The position numbers were made by a program, and so were the translations under genes. Of a stretch of DNA of 9,080 nt, positions 1-5,261 are shown one piece after another (the first letter of the stretch is position 1; every line of letters starts with the position of its first letter). The DNA lies in contig DIFN01000029.1 of assembly GCA_002419145.1 (NCBI GenBank), forward strand, positions 1 to 9,080, in the 5' to 3' direction. This DNA comes from Mageeibacillus sp. UBA5747. Its GTDB lineage: Bacteria > Bacillota > Clostridia > Saccharofermentanales > UBA5734. The notes beneath the pieces are model-generated. The model was not told where the DNA came from, searched no databases, and saw nothing but the letters and a program-made list of their open reading frames with translations.

Positions 1-637
1 CGATCCTGGATAGATGAGCATCCGAAGCAATGTCGTGGACATTGGCTGGCGTGGCCGTTACCTTGGTCACATAGCCTGTGCCAGCATCGACACCCACATG
101 TGCTTTCATGCCAAATCGCTACTCGTTGCCCTTCTTCGTTTGGTGCATCTCCGGGTCTCGTGCCTTATCTTGGTTTTTCGTCGAACTCGGTGCATTGATA
201 ATCGTCGCGTCGACGATTGTTCCACCGTGCATGATCAGGCCATTTGCCTCCAGAACATCGTTGATCGCCTCAAACATCGCCTCACCAGCCCGGCATTCCT
301 CCAGCATATGCCGGAAGTGTAACAGTGTCGTCGCATCCGGAACCTTCTCGGTCAAGAAGTTGAGACCCATGAACTTTCGCATCGCGTAGCTGTCGTAGAT
401 CGCATCCTCAACACCCTCATCTGACAGGTTGAACCAGCATTGTAAAAGGTACATGCGTAGCATCTTTTCAAGTCCCAATGGTTTCCTTCCCCGTGTACGG
501 TCTGGGTAGTAGTACGGCTCAATCACCTTCACCCATTCTGTCCACGGGATGATTGCTTCCATCTGTTCCAAAAAAGCTTCCTTGCGGGTTTGGCGCGCGC
601 GTCCTTTGTATTCCAGATCGCTGAATGTCTGCTGCAT
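1..637 (-). pseudogene. IS5-family DDE transposase, interrupted by an in-frame TAG and cut by the window edge
   Basis: This encodes the enzyme that would cut and rejoin the IS ends. From the ATG at 635-637 (AGGTGG 8 nt upstream; an in-frame GTG at 649 is less well placed) the first 172 codons are open. They show the IS5-type N-terminal domain (TWTEW-like segment, RGRKPLGLEKMLRMYLLQ) and then the catalytic block with VDATIINAPSSTKN, whose Asp is the first DDE acidic residue. After GNE comes TAG (119-121). The same frame then continues without a stop to position 2 as RFGMKAHVGVDAGTGYVTKV and NVHDIASDAHLSRI, the expected family sequence. In relatives the TAG position is Trp (GNEW-x-FGMK), so a single G-to-A change explains it. 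The second Asp (GVDAG) lies beyond the stop. The product is therefore probably inactive unless the stop is suppressed. The family call is firm. Confidence 0.85.
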
Positions 638-680
638 TGTCTTGACCACCTGTCTGTTGATACATCTATTTTACAAAACT

Positions 681-1013
681 TCATCTTCCTTGTGAATTAA
701 TCAGTGGTTCCGTAGTTCTCAGGCAGGCCAAGCGGCAGGCCCTTTCCAGTCTTTTGGCCGTATATTTTTTGGCCAGGGACATGATGCCCATGCAGGAATT
801 ATATGTTTGCTGGACAACCGGTGATGAATTGAGGATGGCGGCAACAACTGTAACGGTATCAGGACCATACTCTTTAGCCCATCTCAGGAAACGGTCGGTA
901 TCCCAGTCCTGAAAGAATTGCTTATCCGGCGGCATATGTGCTTTGACTGTCGAGTAGAGTTTCTGGCCCCACAGTCTCAAATGAATCCCAAGAAGATCAT
1001 CAGCTTTTTTGGT
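681..1013 (-). pseudogene. IS21-family transposase (IstA-like) C-terminal remnant
   Basis: An open minus-strand frame from 1013 (just after an in-frame TGA) to a TGA at 681-683 gives about 110 residues. Its middle matches the C-terminal region of IS21-type IstA proteins: LWGQKLYSTVKAHMPPDKQ, then WDTDRFLRWAKEYGPDTV, then VVAAILNSSPVVQQTYNSCM, then GIMSLAKKYTAKRLERACRL. IstA proteins are several hundred residues long and end with a short tail after the RLE-ACRxAL helix. Here that tail is replaced by TTEPLINSQGR, encoded by the putative IS5 end at 697-711. No catalytic domain and no istB ATPase gene are visible, and the only nearby start codon is a TTG at 978-980, which is not convincing. It is a dead fragment truncated on both sides. 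Confidence 0.65.
697..711 (-). repeat. Putative terminal inverted repeat of the IS5-type element
   Basis: On the minus strand this stretch reads GGAACCACTGATTAA, about 60 nt upstream of the transposase start, where IS5-group elements usually have their left end. Everything beyond it (712 upward) reads as an IS21-type transposase C-terminus that stops making family sense exactly here. The partner repeat is outside the window, so this is an inference from position and remembered family ends. Confidence 0.35.
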
Positions 1014-1267
1014 TCAAAGTTCACAAAGTATGCGATAGCATAGTCCGATATTTAATCGGCGGAGCATTAAAAATCACTGCAGCCTTTGAAAGCAGGGGCT
1101 ACAGCGATTTTTCACCTGAAGTCAGGGCTGGACCAGCTGCTCGATTTCATGCGTGAAAAAGGCATCCTGATCGCTGACGCGTCTATCTCGGCTGATTTGA
1201 GCACTGGTGCTTATTAGCTTCGTACATCCGGTCCTCATCGATTCGGTACCGTGTCTTGAAGGTGCTG
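1014..1267. other. Gene-free stretch with degenerate open frames
   Basis: No intact gene is visible. On the plus strand one frame reads KVCDSIVRYLIGGALKITAA and on through FESRGYSDFSPEVRAG (up to about 1134). The next frame continues LDQLLDFMREKGILIADASI to a TAG at 1215-1217. A single frameshift near 1125-1135 would join them, so this may be a decayed gene fragment that I do not recognise. On the minus strand a short frame directly after the XRE stop reads LDSSTFKTRYRIDEDRMYEA before a TAG, also unrecognised. A small inverted repeat CCGAT/ATCGG (1045-1049/1055-1059) is present. The stretch fits accumulated insertion debris. Confidence 0.35.
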
Positions 1268-1507
1268 CTATCCAATTTTTGAGTAATTTTCCGGTTCAGT
1301 CAGCAAGTCTATGATAGACGGATCCAGAGCCTGGGCGATTTTCTCAATATTGATATTGCGCAGGGAGACATTGCGCGTGCCACGCTCGATACCGCTGATG
1401 TAGGTGCGGTGTAAATCGACGATCTCTGCCAGCTTTTCCTGCGAATATCCACGCTCGACTCGCACTCGCTTCAAATTATCCGCCAAGATCCGCTGCAAAC
1501 TTTTCAT
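1268..1507 (-). CDS. Small XRE/Cro-cI family helix-turn-helix regulator
   Basis: This is a 79-residue stand-alone DNA-binding protein, expected to act as a dimer in the cytoplasm. The helix-turn-helix lies at residues 21-41 (YSQEKLAEIVDLHRTYISGI), followed by the typical ERGTRNVSL turn and a C-terminal helix IEKIAQALD. The size and the LHRTYISxIERGxRNxSL core are close to controller (C) proteins of restriction-modification systems, but no restriction or methylase gene is adjacent. The ATG at 1505-1507 is chosen because AAAGGTGG lies 7-8 nt upstream; an in-frame GTG at 1517-1519 sits inside that site. Residues 51-54 are N-I-N-I where relatives have one N-I, apparently a 6-bp tandem duplication. 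Two direct repeats of CGATGAGTC lie upstream (see repeat entry). The target genes are unknown. Confidence 0.85.
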   Translation of the reverse strand: MKSLQRILADNLKRVRVERGYSQEKLAEIVDLHRTYISGIERGTRNVSLRNINIEKIAQALDPSIIDLLTEPENYSKIG

Positions 1508-1548
1508 TGCCGCTACCACCTTTGATCTGATTGTCGTGGTTCTGTCGT

Positions 1549-1572
1549 CGATGAGTCTACACCCGATGAGTC
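1549..1572. repeat. Paired 9-bp direct repeats upstream of the XRE gene
   Basis: CGATGAGTC occurs at 1549-1557 and again at 1564-1572 on the plus strand (GACTCATCG on the strand of the XRE gene), with a 15-bp period. The pair lies 42-65 bp upstream of the regulator's start codon, where an operator would be expected, and just beyond the 3' end of the exporter gene. The spacing and position suggest a binding site for the XRE protein or another regulator. This is inference only. A clear -35/-10 pair was not found. Confidence 0.35.
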
Positions 1573-1594
1573 ACAAACAGAAACGCGGGCCGGG

Positions 1595-2533
1595 TTACGT
1601 CCCTTTTCGGCCTGCCTTCTCATTACGGTTGACGAGCCAGATGCCGAGGCTGACGAGGATAAGGGCAATGAGGTAATTGAGCTGCCAGATGCTTTCATTG
1701 AGGAATATTCCGGAAAGCAGGGTTCCAAAGATCGGTACAAGGAAGTTGAAAACAGTCACTTTACCGACGGGATTGTACTTCAGCAATGTTGTCCAGAGTG
1801 TGAAGGCGACGGCAGACAGGGCGGCCATGTAGGTGAGCAGGACGATGCCTTGCCAGCTGATCGCAGTGAGGTGGCCTCCGGCCAGAAAGCCGGCCAGGGC
1901 GAGCAGCCCACCGCCGAGGGCGAGCTGGTAACCGGTCGTGACCATCGCATCGAGCCGGGCGGTGATGTGTTTGCCATAGATCGAGGCGGCCGCGAGCATG
2001 AAGGCAGAGAGGATCAACGCACCGTCGCCTTTGAGTGAAAAGGTAAAGGTGTAGGTTCCAAAATGGACGAGAGCAGAGATGACGCCGGCAAAGCCTGCAA
2101 TGACGCCGGCAATCCGGTTTCTGGTCAGGCGTTCGTTGTGATAAAGGAAATGGGCGATCAGGAAGCTGAAAAAAGTCAGGGTTGAGTTCATGATCGAACC
2201 GTTGGTGCCTGTCGTGTAGGACAAGCCGATATAGAAAATTGCGTACTGGATTGTGGTGTAGGAGAGCGCATAAATGACAATCTCACCGATGTTGCGCTTG
2301 CTAAAGGCCCGAAGATCTTTTTTCATCATGACACTGACAGCAAGGACCATCAGGCCAGCCAGAAAGAAACGCAGGCCGGCAAAAATGAACTTACTTGTGA
2401 GATCGTCCGTGGCAATGGCAAACAGCTTGTAGCCGGACTTGATCGCAGGGTAGGCGCTGCCCCAGAGCAGTGCACACAAAGAAGCCAAGACGGTCCGGAC
2501 CTTGCGATTGGTGAAAAACTGTTGGTTGTCCAT
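1595..2533 (-). CDS. EamA/DMT-superfamily membrane transporter (probable small-molecule exporter)
   Basis: This is a 312-residue integral membrane protein with about ten hydrophobic helices arranged as two EamA repeats (roughly residues 12-150 and 165-305), the normal size and layout of the drug/metabolite transporter superfamily. Family marks include the first-helix LCALLWGSAYPAIK segment and the second-repeat NFLVPIFGTLLSGIFLNES near residue 265. The Lys/Arg-rich tail (NRNEKAGRKG) is the expected cytoplasmic end. Members export amino acids, purines, drugs or other metabolites; nothing here fixes the substrate. The ATG at 2531-2533 has AAGGAG at 2539-2544, 5 nt away. The upstream minus frame stops inside that site (TAA at 2543-2545). 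No family-typical regulator is adjacent; the XRE gene lies downstream on the same strand with about an 87-bp gap and could be co-transcribed. Confidence 0.9.
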   Translation of the reverse strand: MDNQQFFTNRKVRTVLASLCALLWGSAYPAIKSGYKLFAIATDDLTSKFIFAGLRFFLAGLMVLAVSVMMKKDLRAFSKRNIGEIVIYALSYTTIQYAIFYIGLSYTTGTNGSIMNSTLTFFSFLIAHFLYHNERLTRNRIAGVIAGFAGVISALVHFGTYTFTFSLKGDGALILSAFMLAAASIYGKHITARLDAMVTTGYQLALGGGLLALAGFLAGGHLTAISWQGIVLLTYMAALSAVAFTLWTTLLKYNPVGKVTVFNFLVPIFGTLLSGIFLNESIWQLNYLIALILVSLGIWLVNRNEKAGRKGT

Positions 2534-2597
2534 GAATTCTCCTTACTTCTGCATCGATTGCAAGATGTCGGACAGAGCGATGCGAAGGGATTTTGCA

Positions 2598-2617
2598 GCC
2601 GGACAAGGCCGGACAGG
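2598..2617. repeat. 10-bp tandem repeat, two copies
   Basis: GCCGGACAAG (2598-2607) is followed directly by GCCGGACAGG (2608-2617), nine of ten bases identical. It lies in the leader region of the exporter gene. No function can be assigned. Confidence 0.5.
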
Positions 2618-2899
2618 GTATGCGGCATGAGAAAGGTGCGGCAGGGTTCCGAGGCTGTTGTGGAAGCTGAAGTGATGGGGCAGGGTCATGCTGATTTCCA
2701 GGAAGGATTGTTCCATCATGCCACCGCAAAATCCGGAAAGCAAGGGACTGTTGATGGCATAGCCAAACCGGAACGGGTACTCGAAAAATGCAGTGCATGA
2801 GGGTGCGGTTTGCGCGCTTCGGCCATGGCTCTTCAGAAGGGCGTTGGTGCAATTCGGTGGTGACAGCGATAGCAGGTTCGTGCGCAATCTTTCATGCGG

Positions 2900-2919
2900 G
2901 CTACATTCTGCTACATTCT
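2900..2919. repeat. 10-bp perfect tandem repeat, two copies
   Basis: GCTACATTCT occurs twice in direct succession (2900-2909 and 2910-2919), about 11 bp before the hairpin at 2931-2955. It is too short to classify and may be a slippage product or a protein-binding pair. Confidence 0.6.
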
Positions 2920-2930
2920 TGGCGTTGGCA

Positions 2931-2955
2931 AGGGCTGTGCCACGACCACAGCCCT
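2931..2955. promoter_or_regulatory. Perfect 9-bp stem hairpin in the intergenic region
   Basis: AGGGCTGTG (2931-2939) pairs perfectly with CACAGCCCT (2947-2955) around a 7-nt loop. No T-run follows on either strand, so it is not a standard intrinsic terminator. It could be a structured leader element or part of an RNA. The palindrome is seen directly; its role is unknown. Confidence 0.5.
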
Positions 2956-3101
2956 CCTGATCAAACCTGGGTGTCAAGCACACTCACCAGTAGGGCCTTG
3001 ACGTGGTTGTGCCTAATGATCGCAGGTGAAAATTGTCACTTTTTGCTGGATCTGGATCTTTTGAATGTTTAAAAGGGAACAAATGCAGCTTCTTCTGTGT
3101 C

Positions 3102-3107
3102 TATAAT
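3102..3107 (+). promoter_or_regulatory. Consensus -10 box (TATAAT) before the lipoprotein gene
   Basis: A perfect TATAAT lies 33 bp upstream of the lipoprotein start in an AT-richer stretch. At 16-18 bp spacing no good -35 hexamer is visible (acaaat or neighbours), so the promoter may depend on an activator or be weak. Confidence 0.5.
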
Positions 3108-3140
3108 GATAGTATGTTTTCATCCAAGTGAGGTTTGATC

Positions 3141-4322
3141 ATGACAAAAAATAGCTTTGGGCTGGTATTATTTGTGATCTGTCTGAATGTTGCCGTTGCA
3201 TTAACTGGCTGTACGTCTGCAGTAACTTCCGTAACTGGATCTGAAGAGCCGGGTCAGACGACGGCATCAAGTCAGCCGGTCAGCAGTGAAACAACGGTTG
3301 CTACCGAACCTTTTCCGTCAGAAACAAGTAAGCCTCTGAGTCCGGTCGAGCAAGCTTATCGAGACAAACTGGCAGCCTATCTGGAGCAACTGCCTGTTGC
3401 TTCGGATGAAATCAAGCCGGCCATTGATGCGGAGCAGGCTGACTTGGTCAAGCAAATGGCTCGACTTTATGCGGGGGCAGCTGATTCACGCGATATTTTT
3501 GCGCTGTATTTGTCCGGAATAACACAGTTGTCCCCCGCCAGCGCGGACCTTTTCACCGCCTATGCCATTTCCGGCATGCGGCGCAATAGTTTCGAGGATT
3601 ACACGGAAATTGAGTACAGTTACACCAGCGACCCAGCTTTCTTGGACCGATTCTTTGCCGAAGCTGAGAAATATGGATTCAATTGGATTGAGCTGAATCG
3701 CCAGGTTGATGCGATTACAGATACGAAGGTCAAGGCGCTGGTCAAGGGGGCGCAGGAGCAGGGGTATTATGTCGCCAGCAGTGAAGGCATGATCTATTAC
3801 CTGGTTGATTTCACGCGCTTTGCCGAGTATCGGATAGCCAATTCACGGCCGATGGCTGACTTGATCGTGACCCAGGCGATCGACAGCCTCGATCCGATGA
3901 GCTCAGATGCCGCGTTCATCATTGATTTGCCAACATTAGCAGCGCGAACCTATGGCATCGGACAGACTCTGGAAGATTACAAGGGCTCGCGGTATGAGAA
4001 GTTCCTGGCCAGCCGCTTCCGCGATCATCTGAACCTGTTGTTTTTCGGGATCGACAATACGCCAAACTTCGATTACAGCACGGGTTTGATGACTGACGAA
4101 GCCAAAGCCACCCTGGCTGACGCTGCCACATTAACTGAGACCTTCATGGGCCAGCTGACGACTGAATTTCTGGCATTGATCGAAGCAAACGCAGGTAAAA
4201 TGGACGATGCCACGCGTGAAAAGGCCTGGGCGCTGCTCGACAAGGTAGACGAATTCTACGGCCTCACCGACGAAGACAAAGGCGACTACGGACAGTGGAT
4301 GTCCGGCAATTTCGAAGCCTGA
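3141..4322 (+). CDS. Predicted lipoprotein of unknown function
   Basis: The 393-residue product begins with MTKN, a hydrophobic stretch and the lipobox LTGC (residues 21-24), so it should be lipid-anchored at Cys24 on the outer face of the membrane. A Ser/Thr/Glu-rich linker follows (about residues 25-65). The remainder is a mostly helical, acidic domain with no motif I recognise; segments include RDKLAAYLEQLPVASDEIKP, LTQLSPASADLF-like text near residue 130 and WALLDKVDEFYGLTDEDKGD near the end. The ATG at 3141 is preferred over an in-frame TTG at 3135 because GTGAGG (3128-3133) lies 7 nt upstream. A TATAAT at 3102 suggests its own promoter. The next gene starts 88 bp after its stop on the same strand. 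Such proteins can be binding proteins or envelope factors, but no transporter genes adjoin it. Lipoprotein status is firm; function is unassigned. Confidence 0.85.
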   Translation: MTKNSFGLVLFVICLNVAVALTGCTSAVTSVTGSEEPGQTTASSQPVSSETTVATEPFPSETSKPLSPVEQAYRDKLAAYLEQLPVASDEIKPAIDAEQADLVKQMARLYAGAADSRDIFALYLSGITQLSPASADLFTAYAISGMRRNSFEDYTEIEYSYTSDPAFLDRFFAEAEKYGFNWIELNRQVDAITDTKVKALVKGAQEQGYYVASSEGMIYYLVDFTRFAEYRIANSRPMADLIVTQAIDSLDPMSSDAAFIIDLPTLAARTYGIGQTLEDYKGSRYEKFLASRFRDHLNLLFFGIDNTPNFDYSTGLMTDEAKATLADAATLTETFMGQLTTEFLALIEANAGKMDDATREKAWALLDKVDEFYGLTDEDKGDYGQWMSGNFEA

Positions 4323-4372
4323 ATTAAAAAGGAACTGGATCCGTTTATGCACTCAATATGTTGCTGTGCCTC

Positions 4373-4416
4373 ATTTGGGACGGCGTCCACTTTTCGGCAG
4401 AGGTGGGTCTATGGCT
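4373..4416 (+). repeat. Leader repeat copy A (palindrome, T-run, RBS and start of the HAD gene)
   Basis: This 44-nt stretch is about 80% identical, allowing small gaps, to 5262-5305 in front of padR. Shared blocks, in order, are ATTTGG, ACGGCGTCC, TTTT, CGGCAG, AGGT and TATGGCT, the last containing the start codon. It includes the 11-bp palindrome GGACGGCGTCC (4378-4388), which begins 33 nt before the ATG (34 nt in the other copy). The palindrome followed by a T-rich stretch resembles a short attenuator, but the stem is only 4-5 bp. Common descent by local duplication and a shared regulatory element are both possible. Confidence 0.7.
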
Positions 4417-5193
4417 TATAATTGGCTGCTTTTCGATCTTGATGGGACTTTGCTGGATTTTCACAAAGCTGAATATTTATGCATGGAAGCGACTTTACAG
4501 TCATTTGACTTTCGGGCGGATGAAGAGGTTCTGCTGGCGTATCGGCAGATCAATGAGTCGTATTGGAAGATGTTGGAGCGGGGCGAGATCTCGCAGGAGG
4601 CGTTGGCTTTGGCGCGGCACCGATCACTTTTTGAACGGTTTGGCTTTTCCGGGGATGTCGAGGCGTTCCAGCAACATTATGAAGGGGCACTGAGCGAGAG
4701 CAGTTATCTGTATGACGGTGCGTGCGAGCTGTTGAGCCGGTTACAGAATCGTGATGGGATTCATCTGGCAATTGTGACCAACGGTTTTGCCAGGGTCCAG
4801 GAGCGCCGGATTGCTCTGGCCGGGTTGGATGCCTTTTTTGAGTGGATTTTTATCTCGGAGCGAGTCGGATACCGCAAACCGCAGGTAGAGTTTTTTGAGC
4901 ATGTCTTTCGTAAAATCAGCGGGGATGACCGGGGGAGCGGCGCGGGCGAGGGTTTCAACGATGCAGGTATCGCAGGCAGGCGGTTTGATGCTGTTTCAGT
5001 AAGGCCCACTGATCTGGCCATCTGCAAAGAAAACACTGTAATTATCGGCGATTCACTCACTTCCGACATCAAGGGCGGCGCTGATTTTGGCATCGCAACC
5101 TGCTGGTTCAATCCGGATGGATTTGTAAACTCGCTGGGGGTGCGGGTGGATCATGAAATCCGGGATTTGGGCGAGATCTTGCAACTGGTGTAG
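4411..5193 (+). CDS. HAD-superfamily phosphatase, YjjG-like (probable nucleotide 5'-phosphatase)
   Basis: This 260-residue cytosolic phosphatase is related to the YjjG/YfnB group, which dephosphorylates (pyrimidine) nucleoside monophosphates, including non-canonical ones. All four HAD motifs are present: DLDGT with Asp9 (nucleophile) and Asp11; Thr123 in IVTNG; Lys156 in GYRKPQ; and IIGDSLTSDIKGG with Asp214 and Asp219. A helical cap lies between motifs I and II (about residues 15-105). YjjG-like proteins usually run about 225-240 residues. Here about 35 extra residues rich in Gly, Asp and Arg (roughly 170-206, ISGDDRGSGAGEGFNDAGIA and on) sit between motifs III and IV. The ATG at 4411 is chosen because AGAGGTGG lies just upstream; longer in-frame versions lack a site. 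Its leader resembles the one before padR. The substrate is not provable from sequence. Confidence 0.85.
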   Translation: MAYNWLLFDLDGTLLDFHKAEYLCMEATLQSFDFRADEEVLLAYRQINESYWKMLERGEISQEALALARHRSLFERFGFSGDVEAFQQHYEGALSESSYLYDGACELLSRLQNRDGIHLAIVTNGFARVQERRIALAGLDAFFEWIFISERVGYRKPQVEFFEHVFRKISGDDRGSGAGEGFNDAGIAGRRFDAVSVRPTDLAICKENTVIIGDSLTSDIKGGADFGIATCWFNPDGFVNSLGVRVDHEIRDLGEILQLV

Positions 5194-5202
5194 GGAGTCG
5201 AT

Positions 5203-5230
5203 TTGACAGCGCACAGCCTTGTGCTTTAAA
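5203..5230 (+). promoter_or_regulatory. Promoter of the padR-fetAB operon
   Basis: A perfect -35 hexamer TTGACA (5203-5208) is followed after 16 bp by TTTAAA (5225-5230), matching the -10 consensus at four of six bases. The spacer itself carries an inverted repeat, GCACA (5211-5215) and TGTGC (5220-5224), which could be an extra binding site. Transcription would start near 5237, inside the palindrome that follows. The -35 begins 10 nt after the HAD stop codon, so the operon probably has its own start. Confidence 0.65.
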
Positions 5231-5254
5231 CTGATATCGAAATCCGATATCGGT
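5230..5254. promoter_or_regulatory. Probable PadR operator: 25-bp palindrome over the transcription start
   Basis: Half-sites ACTGATATCG (5230-5239) and CGATATCGGT (5245-5254) are inverted around AAATC, matching at nine of ten positions with a perfect 7-bp core (GATATCG/CGATATC). The site begins at the -10 box and covers the predicted start point, 46 bp before padR. PadR-family repressors commonly bind palindromes at their own promoters, so autoregulation by the adjacent gene is the simplest reading. The palindrome is seen; the binding partner is inferred. Confidence 0.6.
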
Positions 5255-5261
5255 TTGCAAT

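Larger units (their letters stand above)
1..711 (-). mobile_element. IS5-family insertion sequence, partial (runs off left edge)
   Basis: The left 0.7 kb is one end of an IS5-family element read on the minus strand. It comprises the transposase 5' two-thirds (see the separate entry), an upstream untranslated stretch at 638-696, and a probable terminal repeat at 697-711 which on the minus strand reads GGAACCACTGATTAA. That terminal sequence resembles, from memory, the GGAACCTCTGA-type ends of IS5-group elements, but the other end lies outside the window, so the repeat cannot be paired. The IS21 remnant that starts right next to it supports an insertion boundary near 711. The exact edge and the target duplication are uncertain. 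Confidence 0.6.
2534..3100. other. 567-bp stretch without a confident gene; long open minus frame and small repeats
   Basis: Between two divergent genes I see no recognisable coding sequence. A minus-strand frame is open from about 2983 to 2543 (146 codons) and its TAA sits in the exporter's ribosome-binding site, which looks like translational coupling. However its sequence (for example GGMMEQSFLEISMTLPHHFS) matches no family I know, and overlapping frames are also open. The stretch also holds a 10-bp tandem repeat (gccggaca core, 2598-2617), a second tandem repeat (gctacattct, 2900-2919) and a 9-bp-stem hairpin (2931-2955). It could be a decayed gene, a long leader for the exporter mRNA or a small RNA locus. 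None of these is established. Confidence 0.4.

Noticed and set aside
681..980. A short complete gene starting at a TTG at 978-980
   Set aside because: The open frame extends further upstream to 1013 and matches only the C-terminus of IstA-type transposases; the TTG has no convincing ribosome-binding site, so it is a remnant rather than a gene.
1549..1572. Classic C-box operator of restriction controllers (GACT...AGTC palindromes)
   Set aside because: GACT is present twice, but as direct repeats, and the matching AGTC arms at the usual spacing are missing.
2534..2900. T-box or other known riboswitch in the exporter leader
   Set aside because: No T-box antiterminator core, no recognisable conserved riboswitch cores, and no terminator hairpin with a T-run before the exporter start.
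2788..3072. Plus-strand open frame of about 94 codons in the divergent intergenic region
   Set aside because: It runs through the hairpin and repeats, has no good ribosome-binding site and no familiar protein sequence.
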